A stretch of DNA of 43,325 bases from a virus: the IMG/VR virus record IMGVR_UViG_3300025151_000080, positions 1 through 43,325 of that record; one strand, written 5' to 3'. Below the pieces are notes generated by a model. The model was not told where the DNA came from. It ran no database searches and saw only the letters and a program-made list of their open reading frames with translations. This document shows positions 33,303 through 40,333 of the stretch, one piece after another; the stretch's first letter is position 1, and each line of letters opens with the position of its first letter. Both the position numbers and the translations under genes were made by a program.

Positions 33303-36048
33303 CCGCTTCTCTACGCACTTCTTCCATTTCTGGCGTATCGCGTGGATCGAGTGACAAAATCCCAAGCGCGGCATCTGTCACCGCTTCACCGGCTGGCACC
33401 AATAATTTTTGAAATCCAAACTGCACGGGATCGAGAGACTGCGTGTCGTCCATCAAGTATTCGCCAATCGATCCAATGCCTGACTTGAGCGCTTCTTTGT
33501 ACCGGCGACCTGTAGGCGTTTGCGTCTCGAAGTCTACCAACGCGGACGCTCTTGCACGCGCAGCTTCTGCTTGCTCCGGGGTCAAGCCTCGTTCAAATGC
33601 GTACTCAGCTCCCGCCATGCCCAAAAGCGGCTCAATCAACAAATCCGAAAGCGCCTCATATCCAACTTCGCCCGCGCCATAAAGCGCATCGGTCAAGGAG
33701 TCAATGCCGCCTTTTGCCTTCGGCACATTTGCAGTCTGCAGCCCGCGATCAAGCTCCATCGAATAACGCGCCTGTTCTGCCGCTTTCTCCGGGGTCAAGC
33801 CCTGTAGCCCCGCAATGCCTTGGGGAAGAACCAAAGGCAGTGGCGCAAATCCAAACATCGTGGTCGGGTCTTTCATCTTCTCCGCGATGCTTTCGCCGTC
33901 CCTCGTTAGGTTGTCTAGGTGGTAAATCTTAGACTCGTAACCATCCACTTCCATCGTTTCCGGGCGGTTAGAGGGTATTACGGGAAGTTTGCCCAAGACC
34001 TTATCGATGGCCCTCGGTATGTTTTGCTCGTACTGAACGCGCAAACCTTCATCGCCCCATCGATCAACGTGCGCGTCTGCGGGCGCAAAGCTTACGCCGT
34101 CATAGCCCTCTTCAGCGGCCTTTTTGAAGATATATTTGATGGCCAGCTTGTTCCAAGACTGGGTATCTAAGACGAATGGCCCCTCCTTTGGGTTGCCTCT
34201 TTGCATTCGTTCAGCTTCGAGTTTAGCGCTCTCGGGGTCAGCCTTATCCAGTGCAGATTTCAGTTTCGAGAGAAGCATCGGGTCCACGCCCATACCCGCT
34301 AAATATTTGCGCTGCTCCTCCTTTGCTTGCGACAGAGCGGCCTCAAATTTCGGGTTAGTACCGTCGAATACGGGCACTGCTCCAGAGGGTGGCAATTCGC
34401 CAAGCTCGACCGCACGTTTAAGCACCTGCTCATAAGCGCGATTTATATTTGCTTCAAAATCTCTCCGCAAACCCCTCCTCATATTTTGAATGTACTCTTC
34501 CTCTTCCAAAGGAGAAAAATCCCTGAGTATGCGGCTCAATATGTCTCCTTCTCCCTCAATGGCGATATCCGCAGCCATCTCCATTATTCCATCGCGCCCG
34601 CGCTCTCTCTCCAACTTGTCGAGGTAATCCTCCTCAAGCAAGCTATTTGCCGCCTTTTTTGCTTGTGCGTCAGCGCGTTGCAGGGCAGTTTTGATATTCC
34701 CAGCAGCGTCCAAGGAGAAGGTGCGCTGAAACTCTGTTTTCTCGGCAGTGTCAAGATCGCTATCTGATAAATTTATTCGAGCAAGTCGATCTTGCTTTCC
34801 AGCCTGTAAAAGCTCTGTCAAACTAGCCTGTAAACCTTTCTCCCCAGTCAGTCTGTCACTAACATTCGGGTTCACGGTCAATTCGTCGAGAAGCGGGCCT
34901 ACCTCCTCTAACAGTTGCATCGCGGCCTCTTGCGCCTGTTTCTCAACCTCTGGGTTTTTAAACCCTTGCTTACGGCCTTGCTGCGCCCAGTCAGACTGGA
35001 CCTCTTCCACGTACAAGATATTTTCGCCCATCGGCCCTTCGCGGTCTTTGGTGCGAACGTGAAAGACGTTGTTGATGTCATCAGGGAAGTGAATGCCCTC
35101 TCTAAACTTCTCCCTGCCTTTGCTGGGCAGTGAAAGTCGCGCTTCCTGGTAGTTTTCGCCACCATCTAGGGTGTATTCGCCCCATCGTGTCTCGCCCTGA
35201 GCAAGTCCCTCTACATCGCCGTATTCTTCCGCAATACCTCGAAGCCGAACGATTACTTCGTCTGGGTCATAAATGCCTGCCCTCTCGATTTCTCGAACGA
35301 TATTTCCTGGGACGTTATCTCTTTCCAGTCCATCTAGGCCAAAGCCCATGTTTTCATTACCCACAAGCGAATAACTGAAAGCAGCGCCGGGCATGTCACC
35401 TATGTTTTGTATCTCATTGTTTTGATCGGTGACTTGAACTGTGATCCTGCGAACTGGGTCTTCGTCATAGTCTCGATAGACAAATTCTCTCGCCCTGTCC
35501 TGCAAGTCAAAAACGATTTCGTCTGGCAAGGCGCTTAAAGCCTCGCCTCCGTTAACAACTTTCTCCATACGAGCTATAAGCTCTTCAAACTCGTCTTGAT
35601 CGTCGGAATATCTTCTTGCGTAGCTCTCGATATTCTCTCTATCTAAAAAGACATTTTTTAATAAAATTATATCATCAAGACGCTCCTCCACCTCATACTC
35701 GACGTGGCTGGGGCCATAACTTTCTTCAATATCCAGAATTTCGTTGTCGTATCCATAGTCATAGGAACCATATGATGGTCCCGTACTGACCGTTTCTTCC
35801 ATTTCAATTCGGTCTGAATCGATACGGTCTAAAATTTCTCTTTGAGTTACCCTTTCTTGACGAAATAAATCGTTCAAGCCAAGGGCTTCCAGCTCTTCAG
35901 CTTTTACCCCCTGCTTTAAAAAATATCGCTTTACGTCATCACCGCGACCCTTCTTTTGAGGCATTTTTTCAGCGACATCTTCAGCCAGGCTGTACATGTT
36001 GAGCTTGTTGATCTGCGCCTTAATGATTCCTCTTTTTATAATTCCCAT
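33268..36048 (-). CDS. Large polyvalent-type protein (probably injected or virion-associated)
   Basis: 926 residues. Residues 24-88 carry the small module GVKAEELEALGLNDLF with a following VTQREILDRI. This pairing, with the later FHVRTKDREG and LYVEEVQSDWAQQGRKQGF (about 340-360) and FVLDTQSWNKLAIKYIFKKAAEEGYDGVSF (about 625-650), is the set seen in giant phage and plasmid polyvalent proteins such as DarB-like ones. Much of the rest is acidic and coiled. No nuclease or kinase active site can be named. Likely injected with the DNA to protect it or modify the host. Its neighbour is an ADP-ribosyltransferase-like gene, a known polyvalent companion. Confidence 0.7.
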   Translation of the reverse strand: MGIIKRGIIKAQINKLNMYSLAEDVAEKMPQKKGRGDDVKRYFLKQGVKAEELEALGLNDLFRQERVTQREILDRIDSDRIEMEETVSTGPSYGSYDYGYDNEILDIEESYGPSHVEYEVEERLDDIILLKNVFLDRENIESYARRYSDDQDEFEELIARMEKVVNGGEALSALPDEIVFDLQDRAREFVYRDYDEDPVRRITVQVTDQNNEIQNIGDMPGAAFSYSLVGNENMGFGLDGLERDNVPGNIVREIERAGIYDPDEVIVRLRGIAEEYGDVEGLAQGETRWGEYTLDGGENYQEARLSLPSKGREKFREGIHFPDDINNVFHVRTKDREGPMGENILYVEEVQSDWAQQGRKQGFKNPEVEKQAQEAAMQLLEEVGPLLDELTVNPNVSDRLTGEKGLQASLTELLQAGKQDRLARINLSDSDLDTAEKTEFQRTFSLDAAGNIKTALQRADAQAKKAANSLLEEDYLDKLERERGRDGIMEMAADIAIEGEGDILSRILRDFSPLEEEEYIQNMRRGLRRDFEANINRAYEQVLKRAVELGELPPSGAVPVFDGTNPKFEAALSQAKEEQRKYLAGMGVDPMLLSKLKSALDKADPESAKLEAERMQRGNPKEGPFVLDTQSWNKLAIKYIFKKAAEEGYDGVSFAPADAHVDRWGDEGLRVQYEQNIPRAIDKVLGKLPVIPSNRPETMEVDGYESKIYHLDNLTRDGESIAEKMKDPTTMFGFAPLPLVLPQGIAGLQGLTPEKAAEQARYSMELDRGLQTANVPKAKGGIDSLTDALYGAGEVGYEALSDLLIEPLLGMAGAEYAFERGLTPEQAEAARARASALVDFETQTPTGRRYKEALKSGIGSIGEYLMDDTQSLDPVQFGFQKLLVPAGEAVTDAALGILSLDPRDTPEMEEVRREAARPVVEAIQPI

Positions 36049-36051
36049 GAC

Positions 36052-37347
36052 CTAGCTCGCAAAAATATCGATGTCGTTTATGTTAATTTCCCCACCCTCA
36101 GCCTTGAGCAAGTCAGGCGAATCCAAGTCCTCAAACCCAGCGTTCACAGAGCGGACGTTTTTGGGGTCGAAAATGACTAACTCGTCCTGAACCTTAAAGC
36201 CAGCAAACCCATCGTCTGCCATTTTTTGTTGAGCTTGACGCTTGATGGCTTCGGAACCCAATTTGTCTGGTGCGTCTTTTCTGACGGCTTCAATGGCTTC
36301 GCCAAAATCTTCCCGCGTGCCTATTTTCCCCCGCACAAAAACCGGCAACACGCGAGCGCCCCTACCAAACCTTGGGTCTTTCAAGGATTTCTCATTTATG
36401 TATCTTTCGCTGTATTGAACCTTTGGACTCAGATAAATGCCTGGGCCAAGCTTTCCTTTCTCGCTAGGGATAATTGTTGTGAATTCTTGATCAGGAACGT
36501 CGCTTTCAAACCTATCCGTCGCATGGTAATACACCGTGTCAGTGTCAAAACCAGCTTCTTTGGCCTTCTGCAGCCGCTGTAGCGCCCTCGGCAGCTTCAA
36601 AGCGCCACCAACAACCGGGCCGGCCAGCGGGATAGCACTGGCTGCATCGCCCAAACCGCCCAACAATTGCATGATTCCGCTGAAATACGCCCCCTCAGCC
36701 AAATTTTTGGCCAAGCTAGGCGATCTCGGCCCCGAAAGCATTTCTTTCGTGCTCAACCCCCGTGAGGGAAACTCAGGAAACTCGCCGAATATATCGGCGG
36801 TCGCAGCCCCCGGCGCTAAACTCGCCGTCAAATTGGCAATCTGAGCCGGAGTAAGCTCTGGAAGCTTAGGCTCAGGCGTCCGCCCCATCATCGTGCTGAC
36901 AGCACCACCCAGGTTCATTTCTTGCGGACCGGATGGACTCGACGCCATCTCCTCACCATCCACGTAAAATGGACTCAAACCACGCTTCATGCGTTCTATC
37001 GCGTGGTCAGCAGCCTTGCGAACGATGCTTTCGGGCACCTTATCGATGCCAATGCGCAGATTCATGAGCGCGAGTCGCTCATCCTTGTCCAAAGTCGGTA
37101 CCATCGAGGGGATTTCGACCTCCTGGCCGCCGATATCCACCCCTATCGAAAGCTCAGTCATCACCTTGCCACTAGGCAGGTTGATCAGTGGACCCAAAAA
37201 CCCCTTTTGAGATTTTTTAACGCCGTCCGACCGATAATTTTGACGATTTCGCTGAAACTCCTCGAATTCTCGATTCCGTTTAAACTGCTCAGGGTCTCGG
37301 ATCTTTTGAAGCACCTCGAAAAGATCAATATCGTCAATTCCGGCCAT
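36052..37347 (-). CDS. ADP-ribosyltransferase-like protein fused to a phage virion domain
   Basis: 431 residues from the ATG at 37347 (GGGAGG seven bases upstream; TGATG overlap with the nuclease gene). The N-terminal part contains GGQEVEIPSMVPTLDKDERLA and PESIVRKAADHAIERMKRGLSPF, a segment I know from phage virion proteins. The C-terminal part has YYHATDRF (His about 275), GPGIYLSPKVQYSERY, VLPVFVRGKI and DGFAGFKVQDELVIFDPKNVRSV, the H-Y-E/Q-like pattern of ART-PolyVal ADP-ribosyltransferases. The middle holds a hydrophobic, Gly/Ala-rich segment. It may ADP-ribosylate host or phage proteins after injection. Catalytic identity is by motif only. Confidence 0.7.
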   Translation of the reverse strand: MAGIDDIDLFEVLQKIRDPEQFKRNREFEEFQRNRQNYRSDGVKKSQKGFLGPLINLPSGKVMTELSIGVDIGGQEVEIPSMVPTLDKDERLALMNLRIGIDKVPESIVRKAADHAIERMKRGLSPFYVDGEEMASSPSGPQEMNLGGAVSTMMGRTPEPKLPELTPAQIANLTASLAPGAATADIFGEFPEFPSRGLSTKEMLSGPRSPSLAKNLAEGAYFSGIMQLLGGLGDAASAIPLAGPVVGGALKLPRALQRLQKAKEAGFDTDTVYYHATDRFESDVPDQEFTTIIPSEKGKLGPGIYLSPKVQYSERYINEKSLKDPRFGRGARVLPVFVRGKIGTREDFGEAIEAVRKDAPDKLGSEAIKRQAQQKMADDGFAGFKVQDELVIFDPKNVRSVNAGFEDLDSPDLLKAEGGEININDIDIFAS

Positions 37348-37757
37348 CACGCCGCCTCCCGCTGACCGGCAAAAGATTGTTTCAACAACTCGAACCACTC
37401 ATCTAAGGTGATAACCGCTGTCCGGGAGTGATCTCGCGCCAAATTTTCGTTGATTGCATACAAAGGTATACAAACTCGGATGGCCTTGTTGTTGAACTTA
37501 TAAACCAGCACCGGAGTATCATCGCCGCAGGCTGCGCATACCTGGTCCCACCAGGCCGGTGCATACCACCAGCCCGATTTGTAAGCCTTGCACTCTATCG
37601 AGTGACCGGGAATTCGAATGTCGCAGAGATCTGCTGTCTGATACTGATCAAGGTTGCGCTTGCACTGGAAACCGAGAGCGTTTTGTTCGGAAAACGCATT
37701 GATACGCTTCACAATGTCGCGCTCAAATGCCGCACCTTTGTTTCTTGAATCCGCCAT
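37347..37757 (-). CDS. PDDEXK endonuclease / Holliday-junction resolvase-like
   Basis: 136 residues. NKGAAFERDIVKRIN gives the N-terminal Glu12; DLCDIRIPGHSIECKAY gives Asp46 and E55-C-K57, together the E-D-ExK pattern of PD-(D/E)XK nucleases. A Trp-rich WWYAPAWWDQVC follows and may contact DNA. Length and layout match small phage resolvases (Hjc- or RecU-like) that trim branched DNA before packaging. It overlaps the next gene and lies in a block between the terminase region and the polyvalent genes. Confidence 0.75.
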   Translation of the reverse strand: MADSRNKGAAFERDIVKRINAFSEQNALGFQCKRNLDQYQTADLCDIRIPGHSIECKAYKSGWWYAPAWWDQVCAACGDDTPVLVYKFNNKAIRVCIPLYAINENLARDHSRTAVITLDEWFELLKQSFAGQREAA

Positions 37758-37894
37758 GCAGGGAGTTTAGGCGAAAAAAAAATAGAAATAAAATTTTTGC
37801 TGGGTTACCTTTGCGCCGATCTTTCGATCAAACCCTGCTCATCCATCCCCATTTTTTTGCTCACCCCGCAAAAATCGGGTGAGTAGGGTTCCTT
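37758..37894. other. Short intergenic region with a hairpin
   Basis: 137 bases without a gene. CTCACCC and GGGTGAG (about 37862-37885) can form a 7-bp stem around GATTTTTGCG on the minus strand; it is not followed by a T-run in that direction, so terminator function is doubtful. The AT-rich remainder may hold the promoter or RBS of the nuclease gene, but no clear -10/-35 pair was found. Confidence 0.4.
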
Positions 37895-38956
37895 TTAGAA
37901 AAAGTACCCGCCAGATCCGGGCAGCGAGCCAATCCCGCCGTACATCATCTGAGCACGCGGTGAGTAACCACCGCCAAATCCTCCGAAGCCACCGCCGAAG
38001 CGAGGAGGCATCGGCTGACCATAACCGCCACCCATGCCGTAGGGTGACGGGGGAGCAAATCCACCGCCAAAGCCTCCACCGAAGCCTCCGCCAAAGCGAG
38101 GTGGCTGGGGCATAGGTTGGGGTTGGCGTATCTGAGCTTGATGGCCGTAAAATCCGCCATATCCACCGCCATATCCACCACCATATCCTCCGCCAAAGCG
38201 GGGTGGCTGGGGCTGAGGCATGGGCTGAGGCATGGGCTGAGACATGGGCTGGTCTTTTGGCATCGGCATCGGCTCTTTAATCCTTTCCCTCGGTGGAGGG
38301 CGGCGCGATCCCGGTCGTATTAAATCCTCCATGTTGATGCCCTCGCCCGGAGGAAGAGCTGGCCCCCGTCTATACTTAGGCTGCGGCGGCTGATATCGCT
38401 CCGGCGGAAGGGGAGCTGGCCCCCAGGTCAGGGGTGGTGGTGGCGGCGGCGGCATAAATATTGACGTTGGCGGATCGGACGGAAAGATTGGAGAAGGACG
38501 CCCAGGCGGACGGGGATCGGGAATTTCATACCGCTCCCTTCTTTCGTCCGGCGCTGGCATTTCATACCGCCCCATGCTTTCGTCCGGCGCTGGCATGTCA
38601 GGAAGCGGACCCTTCCCCAATGGGTCAATGATTGGCGGGTTGCCTGGACCCTTGTAATTTACGCCACCCGGTCCCGGCAATACGCCACGAGGGCGCTCAG
38701 AAACCGCTCGTGGCCCGGTAGGGTTAAGCGGACCACCGACACCTCGATTTGCAGCCGCTTCCCTCATTCCGCTCATGCTAAAACCCGGATTAGGGGAAAA
38801 AGAAACCGCCGGCCTGGAAACCGCCAGCCTGGGTCGGGGGGAGTAAGGAATCGCCGGCCTGGCTTGATAAAATTGGCCTCGACCAAACGTCTGGGACGGA
38901 CGAAACAATGCTGCGCGAGAGTTTCGGAATGGCGAAAAGTATTGCGAAGGTATCAT
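37895..38956 (-). CDS. Proline/glycine-rich low-complexity protein
   Basis: 353 residues. A Pro/Arg/Ser-rich N-terminal half (PSPRPRLAVSRP style) contains a doubled MPAPDE-RYE unit and a PPPPPPP run; the C-terminal half alternates PMPQP linkers with FGGGFGGGF and GYGGGYGGGY blocks. Almost no secondary structure is expected. Glycine-rich blocks resemble those of phage adhesins (T4-like gp38) or adhesive or phase-separating proteins, but no true match is claimed. Own promoter candidate upstream at 38985-39013. Repeats also make this gene prone to in-frame length change. Confidence 0.7.
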   Translation of the reverse strand: MIPSQYFSPFRNSRAALFRPSQTFGRGQFYQARPAIPYSPRPRLAVSRPAVSFSPNPGFSMSGMREAAANRGVGGPLNPTGPRAVSERPRGVLPGPGGVNYKGPGNPPIIDPLGKGPLPDMPAPDESMGRYEMPAPDERRERYEIPDPRPPGRPSPIFPSDPPTSIFMPPPPPPPLTWGPAPLPPERYQPPQPKYRRGPALPPGEGINMEDLIRPGSRRPPPRERIKEPMPMPKDQPMSQPMPQPMPQPQPPRFGGGYGGGYGGGYGGFYGHQAQIRQPQPMPQPPRFGGGFGGGFGGGFAPPSPYGMGGGYGQPMPPRFGGGFGGFGGGYSPRAQMMYGGIGSLPGSGGYFF

Positions 38957-39440
38957 CGTGGCAGCCCGTATGTCATTGCAGGCAATAATGTGCGGATTCT
39001 AGGCAAAGGTCAAACGCTTCTATTCGCGTTGCAAATTTTTGGTGATTGAATGCGCCAAACCTTGCTATAGCTATTGCGCCTGCTGCGCTTTCTATTTAGG
39101 GGGGTACGGGGGTCGCCCTAAAACTCGATCTGCCAGGGTTTTTCCGACCCAATAGGGTTCCTACTGTCACGCACGAGATCGCGTTAGAGGGCGCTACAGG
39201 GCGCTTGACGCGCCATAAACCAGGCAGGCGCGGGTCGCAAAGCCCTGCGTATCGGCCCTGCTCAGAGCCACGCAGCCTTGGCGCAACCAAAGCGCCACGC
39301 AAAAATTGCGTAACGCATTGATTTTGCTCGGATTTTTTCCAATTTAACATAATCTGCGCATTTTTTTAAGATTTTGAGGGGCGGGGCGGGAGAAGGGGCC
39401 AGAACGAAGTTGAGTCGGCAAGAATCTTAAACCGGCTTGG
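38957..39440. other. Non-coding region beside the small terminase; cos/pac candidate
   Basis: 484 bases without a convincing gene. It holds GGGGGGTACGGGGGT (about 39099-39113), a small inverted repeat ACCC-TATT-GGGT type near 39155-39170, GC-rich GGCGC-containing short repeats (39190-39300) and an AT-rich flank (39330-39375). Position directly beside TerS makes it the best place to look for the packaging initiation site. An 84-codon frame at 39096-39350 was judged spurious. Confidence 0.5.
38985..39013 (-). promoter_or_regulatory. Promoter candidate for the Pro/Gly-rich gene block
   Basis: TTGACC (39008-39013, five of six) and CATTAT (38985-38990, four of six) are 17 bases apart and point to the ATG at 38956. 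Would serve the 38956 to 33268 gene block. Confidence 0.5.
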
Positions 39441-39968
39441 TTAATAGTCCTTGTCGCTTATATCCTTCTCAACCCCGAGCAGCTCGTTCAATCGATGCTT
39501 GATGTCGTCCTTCGTCATCTTCTGCAAGTCAGCATTGATGTTCAGGTTCTGGCTCCGATGGATCGTCAGCCCGGCGAGTTGGTTCAACTCCTTCACCGCG
39601 CTCACCGCTGCGTTGTACGCTCCGCTCTCGAAAGCCGTCTCCGCAATGTTCCACAACATAGCGCCCGTCTTCTGCGGCGTGATCGCATACTTCTCTCGCA
39701 ACTCATCCTGCTTGACTCGGACCGCTCGCGTGACCTTCGGGAAGTCTTTGCCGTTGAGCATCTTTGTCGCTGCGGCAGCAGGGAATGAGAACCCGGCTCT
39801 TCGCGCTGCTTCTGTCTGCCCACACGCGCCTTCCGTGTAGTGCCACACGAAAGCCGCTTGCATGTCGGTTATGCCAGCCTCTTCGTCCGCAACAAAAGCT
39901 TGTGGCGTTTCTACCAGTTGCTTGCGTTCTTTCCTGGGCCTGCCTCGCTTTGGCTTTTCGTCAGCCAT
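39441..39968 (-). CDS. terS: Terminase small subunit
   Basis: 175 residues. A basic start (KPKRGRPRKERKQ) is followed by GITDMQAAFVWHYTEGACGQTEAARRAGFS, the helix-turn-helix and signature start of the Terminase_2-like small subunits, and by YAITPQKTGAMLWNIAETAFESG, the central helix, ending LNQLAGLTIHRSQN. The C-terminal part is charged and helical, as expected for contact with the large subunit. It recognises the packaging site, probably in the adjacent 38957-39440 segment. It lies far from TerL (21376-22860). RBS GGAGAG is three bases from the ATG. Confidence 0.82.
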   Translation of the reverse strand: MADEKPKRGRPRKERKQLVETPQAFVADEEAGITDMQAAFVWHYTEGACGQTEAARRAGFSFPAAAATKMLNGKDFPKVTRAVRVKQDELREKYAITPQKTGAMLWNIAETAFESGAYNAAVSAVKELNQLAGLTIHRSQNLNINADLQKMTKDDIKHRLNELLGVEKDISDKDY

Positions 39969-40216
39969 CCGCTCTCCTTCAACTTGTTGAACAACTCCCG
40001 CGCCTCTTCCTGCAGAAGAGGCGCTTGCCCTACGCTCTCGCGCTCATCTGAGTTCATCTGGAACCACACCTGAAAGTTGCGCTTTTCGCTTTCCGACTCG
40101 TCATACCAAAACTGTTCCACTGCGACTCCTCGCTCGACCAGGGTACCAGGGGCAGGGTACAGCGTCTCAAACTTTTCAAAAAACCTATACGCGCATTCAC
40201 GCACCTTATAGGCCAT
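39911..40216 (-). CDS. Small unknown protein between primase and TerS
   Basis: 101 residues: CAYRFFEKFETLYPAPGTLVERGVAVEQFWY and LLQEEARELFNKLKESGWL, mixed alpha/beta. No family recognised. Overlaps TerS by 58 bases; no good RBS precedes the ATG at 40216, so a later start is possible. Lies after the AT-rich GGTACC region. Confidence 0.55.
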   Translation of the reverse strand: MAYKVRECAYRFFEKFETLYPAPGTLVERGVAVEQFWYDESESEKRNFQVWFQMNSDERESVGQAPLLQEEARELFNKLKESGWLTKSQSEAGPGKNASNW

Positions 40217-40333
40217 ATACCATATATATATTATTATTATTAAATTAAGGTACCCTACCCTACCCTGTTAATAAATATATACAAAACAATGACTTACAAA
40301 GATGGGTCAAAGGGTACCTTTTCAGGGTACCCT
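40217..40333. promoter_or_regulatory. AT-rich region with clustered GGTACC sites; operator or origin candidate
   Basis: 117 bases. An AT-rich core (TATATATATTATTATTATTAAATTAA and ATAAATATATA-type stretches) is flanked by GGTACC at 40249, 40313 and 40326, and three tandem TACCC units at 40251-40265. AAGGGTACC (40310-40318) and GGTACCCTT (40326-40334) form a 9-bp inverted repeat. Another GGTACC lies at 40142 inside the next gene. Confidence 0.45.

Noticed and set aside
39096-39350. 84-codon minus-strand frame in the non-coding region beside TerS
   Set aside because: No RBS, composition unlike neighbours, Pro/Arg-heavy translation of GC-rich repeats, and it crosses the probable packaging site; more likely chance.
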